This document shows positions 8,960 through 18,127 of a stretch of 64,000 bases of DNA, in pieces. This stretch comes from Brevibacillus laterosporus (GTDB lineage: Bacteria > Bacillota > Bacilli > Brevibacillales > Brevibacillaceae). The stretch covers positions 2,551,501 through 2,615,500 of the forward strand of contig CP033464.1 in the NCBI GenBank assembly GCA_007833815.1, in the 5' to 3' direction. The notes beneath the pieces were generated by a model. It ran no database searches. It was not told the origin of the DNA and worked only from the letters and a program-made list of their open reading frames with translations. Both the position numbers and the translations under genes were made by a program. Every line of letters starts with the position of its first letter. Position 1 is the stretch's first letter.

Positions 8960-10885
8960 TTATTTTGCTATGCTTGAAGCACTATTTTGCTTGCGAATTT
9001 GAACAGCAGGGCTAACATAAGGTTGGAAGGAGTACTTTTGTTCCATAAAGATTTGATGCCACAGCATGAAGATCAGAATGGTCCAGATTTTACGGCTATA
9101 ATCACCGTGTCCTTCCTTATGTTCATCTAGCATGTACAATACGTAAGCTTTATTAATTAAATGATCTACTTTTGCTTCAAAAATCAGTTCTTTCGCCCAT
9201 TTGTAGAATTCATTCTTTAACCAATGACGGGTAGGAACTGGGAAGCCAAGCTTCGGACGAGACTTGATTTCTGGTGGTAAAAAGTCTTTCATTGCTTCTC
9301 TTAGCACATGCTTGGTTGTACCTTCTGCAATCTTGTATTTGGTTGGAATAGTAGCTGCGAATTCAAATACTTTTGGATCGATGAACGGTACACGCAGCTC
9401 TAGAGAGTTTGCCATCGTCATTTTGTCGGCTTTCATTAAAATGTTACCGCGAAGCCAGGTATGAATGTCCAAATATTGCATTTTGGTTACATCGTCATAG
9501 TCTTGGACTTGTTGATAGATCTTTTGTGTGATAGCTAGAGGAGATTCGTAGTGTGCAGCATGTTTGATATTCTCCATCACTACTTTTTCCTTAATTTCTT
9601 CACTAAAGATCATAGCATTCCCAAAGAAACGCTCTTCAACGGTTTTAGAGCCACGAATCAAGAAGTTTTTCCCTTTCATGCTATCTGGCAAATGTTCAGC
9701 AACACCCCTCATGGAGGATTTCATCCAGTCTGGCATATGCTTAAACATGCGTAGGGAATGAGGCTCGCGGTAGATGTTATAACCACCGAAGAATTCGTCT
9801 GCCCCTTCTCCAGATAGCACGACAGTAACGTGCTCGCTAGCCATCTCTGCTACGAAATACAAGAGAATGGCTGATGGATCTGCTACTGGTTCATCCTGAT
9901 GCCAGATGAGACGAGGTAATTCCTGCAAATAGCGCTCTGCATTCATGGTGACTTCGTGATGCTCTGTACCAAGATATTCTGCCGTACGACGCGCGTAATC
10001 TAGCTCACTGTAACCAGGGATATCAGAGCCAATCGAGAAGGTTTTGACTGGTTCAAACTTACGTAACATGCCTACAATGCTACTGGAATCAACACCGCTA
10101 GACAAAAATGCTCCACGGGATACTTCACTGATTCGATGTTTATCTACTGAATCTAGCAAAATGGAACGGGTTCCTTCTACAAAATAGGAGAAAGGCTTGC
10201 TTTCATCCGGTTCAAAGTGAACGTCCCAGTATTGTTCAAGCGTCATCTTATCATCCTGAATGATAAAGAAATGGCCTGGTGGAATGCGATATATTCCTTC
10301 ATACATCGTCTCAGGATCAGGAACATATTGAAAGGTTAAATAATGATAGAAACCTTGTTGATTGACAGCACGAGGTACACCAGGAAGTTCAAGCAAGCTC
10401 TTGATCTCGCTCGCTACAGCAATTGAATTGGCTGTTTCTGTATAGTAGAGCGGTTTAATCCCAAAATGATCTCGTGCTCCGAATATTAGGCGTTTGCGGC
10501 TATCGTAAATAGTGAAACCGAACATACCACGAAGCTTTTTCGGTGCATCAAAGCCAACCTCTTCATACAAGTGAAGAATGGTTTCAATATCTGAATCGGT
10601 TTGGAACACGTGACCCAGTTCCTTTAACCATGTCTGTAGTTCTTTGTAGTTATAAACTTCCCCGTTACCGATAATCCAGATATCTTTTGTCTCATTAAAC
10701 AAAGGCTGATGACCGCCAGCAACATCAATGATGCTAAGACGGCGAAAGCCTAATGCAATATTATCTTCTACATGGAAACCATCGTCGTCAGGACCGCGGT
10801 GCAAAATCACGTCGGTCATTGCTTTTATCGTTTCTAGTTGTGCAGGTGCTTGATGCTTATTGAAGAACGAAACAATTCCACACAT
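8960..10885 (-). CDS. asnB: Asparagine synthetase, glutamine-hydrolysing
   Basis: A 641-residue class-II amidotransferase. After the initiator Met, Cys2 (MCGIVSFFN) is the nucleophile of the glutaminase domain (about 2-210), with RLSIIDVAGGHQPL and NGEVYNYKEL. The ATP-pyrophosphatase domain carries the PP-loop SSGVDSSS near residue 255 and LSGEGADEFFGGY. The enzyme makes asparagine from aspartate, glutamine and ATP. It resembles the AsnB/AsnO (YisO) branch. It has its own terminator and lies between comEB and comEA, which is not the usual Bacillales place. No T-box leader was found on the correct strand. Confidence 0.93.
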   Translation of the reverse strand: MCGIVSFFNKHQAPAQLETIKAMTDVILHRGPDDDGFHVEDNIALGFRRLSIIDVAGGHQPLFNETKDIWIIGNGEVYNYKELQTWLKELGHVFQTDSDIETILHLYEEVGFDAPKKLRGMFGFTIYDSRKRLIFGARDHFGIKPLYYTETANSIAVASEIKSLLELPGVPRAVNQQGFYHYLTFQYVPDPETMYEGIYRIPPGHFFIIQDDKMTLEQYWDVHFEPDESKPFSYFVEGTRSILLDSVDKHRISEVSRGAFLSSGVDSSSIVGMLRKFEPVKTFSIGSDIPGYSELDYARRTAEYLGTEHHEVTMNAERYLQELPRLIWHQDEPVADPSAILLYFVAEMASEHVTVVLSGEGADEFFGGYNIYREPHSLRMFKHMPDWMKSSMRGVAEHLPDSMKGKNFLIRGSKTVEERFFGNAMIFSEEIKEKVVMENIKHAAHYESPLAITQKIYQQVQDYDDVTKMQYLDIHTWLRGNILMKADKMTMANSLELRVPFIDPKVFEFAATIPTKYKIAEGTTKHVLREAMKDFLPPEIKSRPKLGFPVPTRHWLKNEFYKWAKELIFEAKVDHLINKAYVLYMLDEHKEGHGDYSRKIWTILIFMLWHQIFMEQKYSFQPYVSPAVQIRKQNSASSIAK

Positions 10886-11103
10886 TCTCTTAGACTCTTC
10901 CTCTCACAGGGTGGTCCCCTGAAAATACACTATCTTAATCTAACATGGATTCCAAGCAAGCGCAATGCGACAGTTGACTCGATTAAAGCGGGTAAAAGAG
11001 GGGAAAAATGTAAACGGCTCACTGGGAATATTTATCAGTTTCGCCTAAAAAACAGGCTCTCATGCTCTGAGGAGGGGGCTTCTATGTCTCTTATAAACAA
11101 ATA

Positions 11104-11133
11104 AGAGGTTCTCTTGTAAGAAAGAGAACCTCT
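11104..11133 (-). terminator. Terminator of comEB
   Basis: A perfect 12-bp stem, AGAGGTTCTCTT at 11104-11115 and AAGAGAACCTCT at 11122-11133, followed on the minus strand by TATTTGTTTAT. It isolates comEB from asnB. Confidence 0.7.
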
Positions 11134-11165
11134 GTCGACAATGCTGTCTAGGTGTTCATGACGTC

Positions 11166-11579
11166 CTATAACGGCAAGTGAACGACCTCTATATCTTTTA
11201 GGAAATGTTCATTCCATTTATTTGCATATGCATGTCGGTACACAATTCGAGCAATACCTGACTGAGCGAGTGTCTTGGCACAGTTTTCACAAGGTTCATG
11301 TGTCACGTAGGCGGTGGCTCCCTTCAGACTATCACGATCTGCATGTAATACACTGTTTACTTCCGCGTGAACTGTTCGTACACAACGCCCTGCTTCATTA
11401 ATTAAACATCCGCCATCATCACAATGATCATGTCCATGAATAGAGCCATTGTAGCCCGTTGCAATAATATGTTTATCTTTTACAATTACGCTACCCACAT
11501 GTAGGCGGGGGCAGGTGGAACGGCTCGATACCTGATCGGCAATATCTAGGAAGTATTCATCCCAACTTTTTCTCGCCAT
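11166..11579 (-). CDS. comEB: ComEB, dCMP deaminase-family protein
   Basis: A 137-residue cytidine/deoxycytidylate deaminase-fold enzyme. The zinc site is visible as TVHAEVNSV (His, and Glu as proton shuttle) and HEPCENCAK (two Cys). An additional Cys/His-rich loop (HDHCDDGGC) is typical of dCMP deaminases. It converts dCMP to dUMP for thymidylate synthesis; in B. subtilis the gene sits in the comE operon but is not needed for transformation. I take the start at 11579 (MARKSWDEYF), with AAAGGAG before it, over an ATG 24 bp upstream. It is divergent from comEC, with starts 157 bp apart. Confidence 0.92.
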   Translation of the reverse strand: MARKSWDEYFLDIADQVSSRSTCPRLHVGSVIVKDKHIIATGYNGSIHGHDHCDDGGCLINEAGRCVRTVHAEVNSVLHADRDSLKGATAYVTHEPCENCAKTLAQSGIARIVYRHAYANKWNEHFLKDIEVVHLPL

Positions 11580-11736
11580 GTTATTTCTCTCCTTTGAGTC
11601 CAAACACTGTTCGTACTGCTATGTATACAAGAATTTTGCTCTATTATACTATATCCTTGGCCGCTTTCTCTATTATTTTTGTCCTTTTTCCTACTTCTAT
11701 AATAAATTGACGAATGGATAGAAAGGCGGAAAATGG

Positions 11737-14154
11737 GTGGCAACCTATCGTTTTTTTCTGGCATCATTATGTTGGATTGTAGGTATTGGGCTTAGCAATT
11801 TGGGAAGGCTCAATCTCTTTTCATCCTCTCTTTTTTTGTGGATAGGATTTGCTATATTGATTCTTGTGTGCATTTTGTCACGAGGTAAGAGGAGAAATTG
11901 GAGTTTGTTATTACTAGGTTCTCTACTCGCGGGTGCTTGCTATTTTAGCTGGTATGATGGTCGATATGCTTCTGAGTTGGTACACCATGCACAAGAAGAG
12001 ATGGTTTTTCTGCAAGGAAAAATTGATTCTCCCGTAGAGCGAGACGGGGATTTGGTAAGATTCTATGTACTGGTTAGTGAAGTGAAGAGTGCAGGGGGAG
12101 TAAAGGATGTACCCCAGATTCATCGCATAGACGAGCGAGTTCTCGTTCGTCTAAAACTACAGCACGAAGAGCAAATCGATACGATAGAACGTTGGCAATC
12201 AGGTGATACATTTCAGGCTCAAGCTACACTAAAGCTCCCAAGTACAGTTCGTAATCCTCATGCTTTCGACTACAGGGCCTATCTCCGCTATCAAAAAGTA
12301 GCGGTAGTAGCTGAATTAGATTTTATGGATATGAATGTGGACGATAGCGGAGGTGATTGGCGTGCCTTTCTTACTAGGTGGCAAAGAGCGGAGGCAAGTC
12401 AACTAGAAAAACTAAAAGTTGAACCAGAAATCATAGGTTTTTTTAGATCACTTCTATTGGGACAGCAATCGGAGGTAGAAGCTGATCTTCAAACGATTTA
12501 TGCAGATTTAGGATTTATTCATGTGCTTGCTATTTCTGGACTACATATCACTATTGTGTCTAGTGGTTTCCTGTGGATATTACAAAAGATTGGCGTTCCT
12601 AAAAAAGTCTCTTATGTGATAGGAATACTATTTATTTTGATGTATGTGGGTCTGGTAGGTATGGGGGTTTCAGCTGTACGAGCGGGTTTTATGGGCATTC
12701 TAGGTTTATTTGCAAAGTCCCGGGAAAAATCTGCACACGGTTTAGAAATATTGGGTGTAACAGGGCTCATTATGCTAATCTATGACCCCTATCAATTGTT
12801 TCATCTAGGATTTCAATTATCTTTCTTTATTACGATGGGATTATTGCTCTTTGTACCTCTAATTGTTCAACTAAAATGGTCCATGCCAGATTGGCTGGTC
12901 TCCACACTAGCAGTCACACTTGTTTCCCAACTGATTTCTTTTCCTTTCCTAATTTATTATTTTCATTTGTTTTCACCGATTTCGTGGTTGGTTAATGTAT
13001 TATTGGTACCTGTGTATTCATATGTCATTTTGCCACTTGGTTATATTCTGCTTCTTTTTTCGCATGTACATATTGCTTTAACTTACATACCTGCCGTTTT
13101 AGCTGATTATCTTTTAACTCCTATTCATCAGATGCTTGCGTTTCTTCATCAAATGAAGTTTCCGTTGCGGCATTGGCCCCATCCTGTTTGGTGGTGGCAT
13201 GTGTTATATGCGGGCTTTTGTGCAGGGTTTTGGCTGATGTGGCATTTGGGTTACCACCGTAAAAAAGATCTTCTTGTGACAGCTTTTGCATTCGTTTTGT
13301 TGCTTGTTGTTGCTCGTGAACCATGGGGAAATAAAGGCAAGGTAGAAATTACCATTATTGACGTGGGGCAAGGAGACTCTATAATAGTTGAGATAGATAA
13401 TTCTTTATTATACGTGATTGATGCAGGAGGAACCGTCTCCTTTGGAAAAGAGCCTTGGCAAAAACGAAGAAATCCATTTGAAGTTGGAAAAGATGTTGTA
13501 TTGCCTTATCTGCGCTCTAAAGGAGTGGAAAGCATCGATCGTCTTGTGCTGACACATGGTGATCATGATCATGTAGGTGGGATGAAAGCACTGCTACCTT
13601 CTATAAAAGTAGATCGTGTACTTACCAATGGTAGACAACCCAAGGCTGAGGCAGAATGGTTTCGGGCTATACAAAGACAACAAATCAGTGTGTATACAGG
13701 ATATCCAGGCTATACCTGGCAGGATAATCCGAATGTTACGTGGACTTGGTTATCGCCTGATCCTAGGCAGACGGAAGGGAGTACAGAAAATAATGCATCT
13801 GTTGTTCTGCTCTTATCTGCATATGGTGTAAACGTATTGTTAACGGGCGATTTGGAAGAATCGGGAGAACAAGAATTGTTGGAACGTTATACCTTTCCTC
13901 CAATTGATCTTTTAAAGGTAGGGCATCACGGGAGCAAGACTTCAAGTAGTGAAGTGTTCCTTAATGCCATTAATCCCAGTGTTTCGTTGATTTCAGTAGG
14001 TACTAACAATCGATACCATCATCCGTCAGAACAAGTAATAGAGCGTTTTGAACAACGAAAGACAAAGATTTATCGTACTGATCAGCATGGGGCGATTACT
14101 GTTACAATTAATGAAAATGGATACAAAATCACTCCTACATTACAACCAGAATAA
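11737..14154 (+). CDS. comEC: ComEC/Rec2-type DNA uptake channel
   Basis: An 805-residue polytopic membrane protein. The N-terminus has several hydrophobic segments and an OB-like DUF4131 region (~40-200). The competence domain (~230-500) has the signature HVLAISGLHITIVSSG. The C-terminal metallo-beta-lactamase-like domain carries LTHGDHDHVGG and GHHGSKTSSS. ComEC forms the inner-membrane channel that takes up single-stranded DNA; the C-terminal domain is thought to degrade the other strand. Start GTG at 11737 with AAGGCGG upstream. Length is normal and no break was seen. It is the only comE gene on the plus strand here. Confidence 0.94.
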   Translation: MATYRFFLASLCWIVGIGLSNLGRLNLFSSSLFLWIGFAILILVCILSRGKRRNWSLLLLGSLLAGACYFSWYDGRYASELVHHAQEEMVFLQGKIDSPVERDGDLVRFYVLVSEVKSAGGVKDVPQIHRIDERVLVRLKLQHEEQIDTIERWQSGDTFQAQATLKLPSTVRNPHAFDYRAYLRYQKVAVVAELDFMDMNVDDSGGDWRAFLTRWQRAEASQLEKLKVEPEIIGFFRSLLLGQQSEVEADLQTIYADLGFIHVLAISGLHITIVSSGFLWILQKIGVPKKVSYVIGILFILMYVGLVGMGVSAVRAGFMGILGLFAKSREKSAHGLEILGVTGLIMLIYDPYQLFHLGFQLSFFITMGLLLFVPLIVQLKWSMPDWLVSTLAVTLVSQLISFPFLIYYFHLFSPISWLVNVLLVPVYSYVILPLGYILLLFSHVHIALTYIPAVLADYLLTPIHQMLAFLHQMKFPLRHWPHPVWWWHVLYAGFCAGFWLMWHLGYHRKKDLLVTAFAFVLLLVVAREPWGNKGKVEITIIDVGQGDSIIVEIDNSLLYVIDAGGTVSFGKEPWQKRRNPFEVGKDVVLPYLRSKGVESIDRLVLTHGDHDHVGGMKALLPSIKVDRVLTNGRQPKAEAEWFRAIQRQQISVYTGYPGYTWQDNPNVTWTWLSPDPRQTEGSTENNASVVLLLSAYGVNVLLTGDLEESGEQELLERYTFPPIDLLKVGHHGSKTSSSEVFLNAINPSVSLISVGTNNRYHHPSEQVIERFEQRKTKIYRTDQHGAITVTINENGYKITPTLQPE

Positions 14155-14226
14155 TAAAAATGACAATGGATTATGTTTGCAACTTTCACGAAGTTGCCTA
14201 CGTCTGAAGGGAAGGAGAGAGCGCTA

Positions 14227-14775
14227 ATGAATGAAGCTAACCTGATCAAAAAGGCGCAGGCAGGAGATCAAGAAGCATTGGTGGAACTGCTTCGCTCCAT
14301 TGAGAACACTGTGTATCGGAGCGCTTTCTATATTACGGGCAATGAACATGATGCGATGGATGTAGCCCAGGAAGCTTTATTACGCGTCTTTAGAAAAATT
14401 GGCACCTTTCAGGAAAAAGCCAAATTTACAACATGGGTTCAACGTATTGTCAGTAACATTTGCATGGATCGCTTTCGCGCAAAAAAGGAAACATTATCCA
14501 TCGATGAATATGAATTGACCTTGCAAGACAAACAAAACGTTGAAGACACGATTTTGTTACATAGCATGTCAGAGGATGTTCATCGCGCGATTGCCAAATT
14601 ACCGGAGCATTATCGAGTTGTTGTTGTACTTCGCTATTTGCAAGACTTTTCCTATCAAGAGATCGCTGATACTTTGGACGTACCGCTCAATACGGTGAAA
14701 TCTTATCTGTTTCGGGCTAGACATCAATTGCAGGAACTGCTGCAGGAATACGAGAAGGGGGGGATAAGAGGATGA
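14227..14775 (+). CDS. ECF RNA polymerase sigma factor (SigW-like)
   Basis: A 182-residue extracytoplasmic-function sigma factor. Region 2 is visible as NEHDAMDVAQEALLRVFRKI and TWVQRIVSNICMDRFR, and region 4 as LPEHYRVVVVLRYLQDFSYQEIADTL with the helix-turn-helix VPLNTVKSYLFRARHQL. I take the ATG at 14227, preceded by GGAAGGAGAG, over one at 14173. Its stop overlaps the start of the membrane-anchored anti-sigma factor, the usual coupled pair. The regulon cannot be told from this window. Confidence 0.92.
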   Translation: MNEANLIKKAQAGDQEALVELLRSIENTVYRSAFYITGNEHDAMDVAQEALLRVFRKIGTFQEKAKFTTWVQRIVSNICMDRFRAKKETLSIDEYELTLQDKQNVEDTILLHSMSEDVHRAIAKLPEHYRVVVVLRYLQDFSYQEIADTLDVPLNTVKSYLFRARHQLQELLQEYEKGGIRG

Positions 14776-16037
14776 CGCAAGACGACATCCATGATTGGAT
14801 GCAAAGAGATTTGGACAACGAGTTGTCTGTGGAAGAAAAACGAATTTTACAAACTAAGTTAGCTGAGAACCCAGAGTATATGCTCCAGTACGAACGTTTA
14901 CAAAAAATTTCTGATGGATTGGCGAACCTGCCGAGAGTAACACCACCGTTTAGTATTGTTGATGCGCTCTTACCTCAACTGGAGCAGTCCCGAGTAACCC
15001 CTGAACCAGCGGCTGTTACACGGACAACACCACCTCGTCTAGAGTTAAAACAGAAACAGGACAAACCTGAAGCTAAACACCGCCGTTTTCCATTGTGGAT
15101 GGCTAAAGTAGGAAGTGGGGTGGCGGCTGCTTGTTTGCTGTTTGGACTTTTTGTTATGACAAATAAGGACAAAAATGAACCGATTGTTCTTACAAATGGG
15201 GCTTCTGGTATCGTACAAGAGGGAGCACAAAAAAAATCATCAGATGGCTTGATCACTAAGGAAGTGTCAAAAACAGAGAAGCCAAATTCCCCAGATAAAA
15301 AAGCAACCGTAAACGAGGATGGAAAAAAATCACAGAATGCTTCGGAAGAGATGCCAGCCAATACTACGCCTGGTGATGCCTCTAAAGAATCTAAAGGCAA
15401 GCAAGAGCAAGAGGAGAATAAACAGGAAGGGGCTATAGATAAAAAGCCTGATACAGACAATAGTTTTGCAATGGCTCAGATAGATGGAAACCAAACGGAT
15501 GGCAACACAACAAAGCAAGGCATTGCTACAACTCCCAAAATAAATGATAAGCACGCTTCGTCTACTGGTAAACAAGCAGCTGCCCAAGAGCAGTCTATGT
15601 TAGAAGGGGCCCTATTCTCCTTGATACCTGATCAGGTAAATAATTACAATAAGCTTGATTCAGAAGGTAGGCTACAAGCTTGGGAAGAAGCAGCCCAAGA
15701 GGTGCAAAAATTTTTGCAGGAGCATCCTGATCTACAAAATGCTAAAAATCAGAAAGAATTAGAAAAGGTTGTTCAAAATATCGTTGAGCGGGCGTTGAAG
15801 GAACAGAAAAAACGCGAAGAAGAAAAAAATCAAAAAGCAGAGCAGCAGACTAAAGATAATCAAAAAGAATGGGAAAAACAGCAAAAAGAGTTAGAGAAGA
15901 GGCAAAAAGAGCTTCAAAAAGAATGGGAAAAACAAATGAAAGAATGGGAAAAGCAACAGGAAAAGCAACCCAAGGAAACAGAAAAACATCTAGAAGAGTG
16001 GACCAATCAAAATAATGGCTGGAATTGGTATAAATAA
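14772..16037 (+). CDS. Membrane-anchored anti-sigma factor with a long charged C-terminal tail
   Basis: A 421-residue protein overlapping the sigma gene by 4 bp (ATGA). The N-terminal ~70 residues (IHDWMQRDLDNELSVEEKR) look like an anti-sigma domain, without an obvious HxxxCxxC zinc motif. One membrane helix lies at about residues 112-130 (GVAAACLLFGLFVM). The rest would be outside: a Ser/Lys/Asp/Gln-rich linker followed by a coiled-coil-like tail from about residue 340, with repeated EWEKQ/KELEK units and ending in WNWYK. The role, sequestering the sigma factor at the membrane until a signal arrives, is inferred from the pairing. Confidence 0.8.
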   Translation: MTQDDIHDWMQRDLDNELSVEEKRILQTKLAENPEYMLQYERLQKISDGLANLPRVTPPFSIVDALLPQLEQSRVTPEPAAVTRTTPPRLELKQKQDKPEAKHRRFPLWMAKVGSGVAAACLLFGLFVMTNKDKNEPIVLTNGASGIVQEGAQKKSSDGLITKEVSKTEKPNSPDKKATVNEDGKKSQNASEEMPANTTPGDASKESKGKQEQEENKQEGAIDKKPDTDNSFAMAQIDGNQTDGNTTKQGIATTPKINDKHASSTGKQAAAQEQSMLEGALFSLIPDQVNNYNKLDSEGRLQAWEEAAQEVQKFLQEHPDLQNAKNQKELEKVVQNIVERALKEQKKREEEKNQKAEQQTKDNQKEWEKQQKELEKRQKELQKEWEKQMKEWEKQQEKQPKETEKHLEEWTNQNNGWNWYK

Positions 16038-16352
16038 TGAATGGGCAACTTATAGCTCCGGCAAACAGGAGGCGCTGATTCAAGCATGCTTGCAAAGAAG
16101 ATCAAAGTATACACAGGCATTCGAGGCCATTGGGTGATAGATAACGGGCTAAGAAAGAAGAACACCCAGTTGTAAGTACAAAGTAGGATATCTTGTAGGA
16201 TAGGGTAAATGCCAAATTTTGCATAAGACTGACACCAAAAGATGCTTATTGCGTAAGATAAAGTATCAAGCACCCCCTGCTTCCCGTATAGAGAGAAAAA
16301 CGTCCGGGGTTTTCTCTCTAACGTTTACATAAAAGCGAATGTTGCTTGGTTA

Positions 16353-16383
16353 AAGCCATGGCTGATCCGGTCATGGTTTTTTT
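16353..16383 (+). terminator. Rho-independent terminator before holA
   Basis: A 7-bp stem, AGCCATG and CATGGTT with one G-U pair, is followed by a run of seven T. Confidence 0.6.
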
Positions 16384-16409
16384 GCGTGCAAGCCTAAGCG
16401 TGTTATAAT
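16382..16409 (+). promoter_or_regulatory. SigA-type promoter of holA
   Basis: TTGCGT at 16382-16387 and a perfect TATAAT at 16404-16409, with 16-bp spacing, about 50 bp before the holA ATG. Confidence 0.6.
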
Positions 16410-16460
16410 AGGGAAACTGGAAAAATAAAAGGACTTGCGGGTAATAAAGGAGAGATCGGA

Positions 16461-17504
16461 ATGCCGTTACGAACGGCGATGCGGGAGATTAAACAGAAGC
16501 GATTTGCTCCGGTGTATGTACTATATGGGCCGGAGACTTATCTAAAAGAGGAATTTATGGCCTTGCTTCGTAAAGAGATGATTGACCCGACGTACGCTGA
16601 TTTAAATATAGGAACGTATGATTGTGCTCAAACGCCTTTTGAAGATATGTTAATGGAAGCAAATACATTGCCTTTTTTGTCTGACTACCGTCTGGTTATT
16701 GCCAGCAATGCCTACTTTTTAACCGGAGCAAAACCACCAAGTAAAGTAGAACATAACACGGATGGTCTTCTAGATTACTTAAAGGACCCGACATCAAGTA
16801 GTTCGCTGGTATTAGACGTACAGGCAGACAAGCTGGATGAACGAAAAAAATTAACGAAACAATTGCAACAACGTGCTGTTGTTCTAGGATTTCAAACGTT
16901 GCAAGATGCCGACTTATATGGATGGATTGAACGGACCACACAGCGATTTGGTGCGCAGATCGAACGAGAAAATGCAATGTTGCTGGCAGAGCGAGTTGGT
17001 TCAGAATTACGGCTATTAGTGAAAGAGATCGAAAAAATAGCGCTTTATGTGAAGACGACTGACGCTCAGACTGGAGAAATCACTCGTGGAGCAATTGAAC
17101 TGTTAGCTTCACGCACTTTAGAGCAGGATGTCTTTTTTCTAGTAGAAGCGGTTGTGACAGGTAGAATGACAGAAGCGTTTCGTACCTTATATGACTGTTT
17201 GAAAATGGGAGAAGAGCCGATTAAGCTAATGGCGTTATTAGCAAGACAGTTCAGATTGATATATCATGTCAAGACGCGTGCTCCACTTGGGTATACCCAA
17301 CAAAAACTAGCTGGTATGCTCAAGATGCATCCTTATGCGGTTAAAAAGGCAATGGAGCAATCCAAGCACTTTTCTGAAGCTAGCTTACGGCGACTGCTAG
17401 GGATACTTGCAGAAGAAGATTACCGGATGAAATCAGGTCAGACTGACAAGAGATTGGCTCTAGAGGTATTCATTACGAAGGTAGGGCAAGAGTTGCAACG
17501 ATAA
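16461..17504 (+). CDS. holA: DNA polymerase III delta subunit
   Basis: A 347-residue protein with the HolA/YqeN pattern: FAPVYVLYGPETYLKEEF near the N-terminus (the degenerate P-loop of the AAA-like domain), LRLLVKEIEKIALY and the C-terminal helical domain RLALEVFITKVGQE. Delta opens the beta sliding clamp within the clamp-loader complex. The start ATG has AAGGAGAG 8 bp upstream. Position between comEC and rpsT matches B. subtilis yqeN. Confidence 0.93.
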   Translation: MPLRTAMREIKQKRFAPVYVLYGPETYLKEEFMALLRKEMIDPTYADLNIGTYDCAQTPFEDMLMEANTLPFLSDYRLVIASNAYFLTGAKPPSKVEHNTDGLLDYLKDPTSSSSLVLDVQADKLDERKKLTKQLQQRAVVLGFQTLQDADLYGWIERTTQRFGAQIERENAMLLAERVGSELRLLVKEIEKIALYVKTTDAQTGEITRGAIELLASRTLEQDVFFLVEAVVTGRMTEAFRTLYDCLKMGEEPIKLMALLARQFRLIYHVKTRAPLGYTQQKLAGMLKMHPYAVKKAMEQSKHFSEASLRRLLGILAEEDYRMKSGQTDKRLALEVFITKVGQELQR

Positions 17505-17590
17505 TGAATGCGTGGAGTTTTTTGATAGCACGGAATGCTAGACAAATACAAATTGGTAATGACAGGAATCATGTTAATAAGATTAAATTA

Positions 17591-17635
17591 ATAGGGCTCT
17601 ACAGAGTGCGTACACACCTTGTAGGGACCTTTTTT
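17591..17635 (+). terminator. Terminator of holA
   Basis: AGGGCTCTACA pairs with TGTAGGGACCT, with one mismatch and one G-U pair, followed by a run of seven T. Confidence 0.7.
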
Positions 17636-17695
17636 TGCTTAGAGGAGAATATAGGAGTTGGAGTCTACAAGTGATGAGAAGGGAAGGAAGAAAAA

Positions 17696-17791
17696 GTGAG
17701 AAAAACATGTCCATGCTGTGGGTATATCACATTAGAGAGCGAAATTCATGATATTTGTAAGATTAGCTTTTATAACAACTATATATCCTAA
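17696..17791 (+). pseudogene. Short N-terminal fragment of a CPCC-family cysteine-rich protein
   Basis: A GTG start with a good AAGGAAG site opens a 31-codon frame reading RKTCPCCGYITLESEIHDIC and then an unrelated end and a stop. The CPCCGYxTLExxxxxDIC pattern is the opening of the small Cys_rich_CPCC proteins, which are normally two to three times longer and continue with PVCxWEDD. The rest is missing, so this is probably a truncated relic. It sits in the 347-bp gap between holA and rpsT, where B. subtilis has yqzM; no yqzM-like frame was seen. Confidence 0.5.
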
Positions 17792-17797
17792 TTCATA

Positions 17798-17837
17798 AAA
17801 AAACCCTGCAAACCAAAGGTTGCGGGGTTTTTTGGGC
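17798..17837 (-). terminator. Terminator of rpsT
   Basis: AAAACCCTGCAA and TTGCGGGGTTTT form a stem with one G-U pair. On the minus strand it is followed by a T-run, 15 bp after the rpsT stop. Confidence 0.85.
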
Positions 17838-17851
17838 CTGCCAAAACGAAA

Positions 17852-18127
17852 TTATGCTACAGGAGCAGTAAGAACGTTAAGTTTTTTCATCAGGCGAGAT
17901 TTTTGACGATTAGCTGCGTTTTTATGAATAAGACCTTTCGTAGCAGCCTTGTCAATTTTCTTAACAGCTACAAGAAGGGTTGTTTTAGCTAATTCCACGT
18001 CAGTAGCAAGAACTGCTTTTTCAAAGTTCTTGATTGTTGTACGAAGATCAGATTTTTGAGAAGCGCGTTGAGCACGACGTTTTTCGATCTGCTTTGTACG
18101 TTTGATAGCGGATTTAATGTTTGGCAT
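17852..18127 (-). CDS. rpsT: 30S ribosomal protein S20
   Basis: A 91-residue, highly basic protein with the S20 start [20 protein letters not shown] and the conserved end [19 protein letters not shown]. It binds 16S rRNA early in 30S assembly. AAGGAGGTG stands 6 bp before the ATG. It is transcribed against holA and gpr, as usual in Bacillales. Confidence 0.97.
   Translation of the reverse strand: MPNIKSAIKRTKQIEKRRAQRASQKSDLRTTIKNFEKAVLATDVELAKTTLLVAVKKIDKAATKGLIHKNAANRQKSRLMKKLNVLTAPVA

Larger units (their letters stand above)
16038..16460. other. Intergenic region with terminators and the holA promoter
   Basis: No gene is supported in this 423-bp gap. It holds a hairpin with arms AGAGAGAAAA and TTTTCTCTCT near 16290-16320 (probable terminator of the sigma/anti-sigma operon), a second terminator at 16353-16383, a perfect 12-bp palindrome CAAGCATGCTTG at 16081-16092, and the promoter of holA. 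Confidence 0.6.

Noticed and set aside
10908-10917. AGGGTGGTCC, like a T-box, upstream of asnB
   Set aside because: It is on the plus strand while asnB is on the minus strand, and the rest of the T-box core and specifier structure is absent.
10838-11104. 88-codon plus-strand frame, with a 6-codon MSLINK frame after a strong GGAGGGGG at its end
   Set aside because: It overlaps the asnB start antisense and has no family resemblance. MSLINK is too short to support without conservation.
14975-15460. 161-codon antisense frame in the anti-sigma gene
   Set aside because: Low-complexity shadow of the Lys/Ser-rich linker; no start signal.
16081-16092. 12-bp palindrome CAAGCATGCTTG after the anti-sigma gene
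   Set aside because: Short, with no T-run and no nearby promoter; could be chance.
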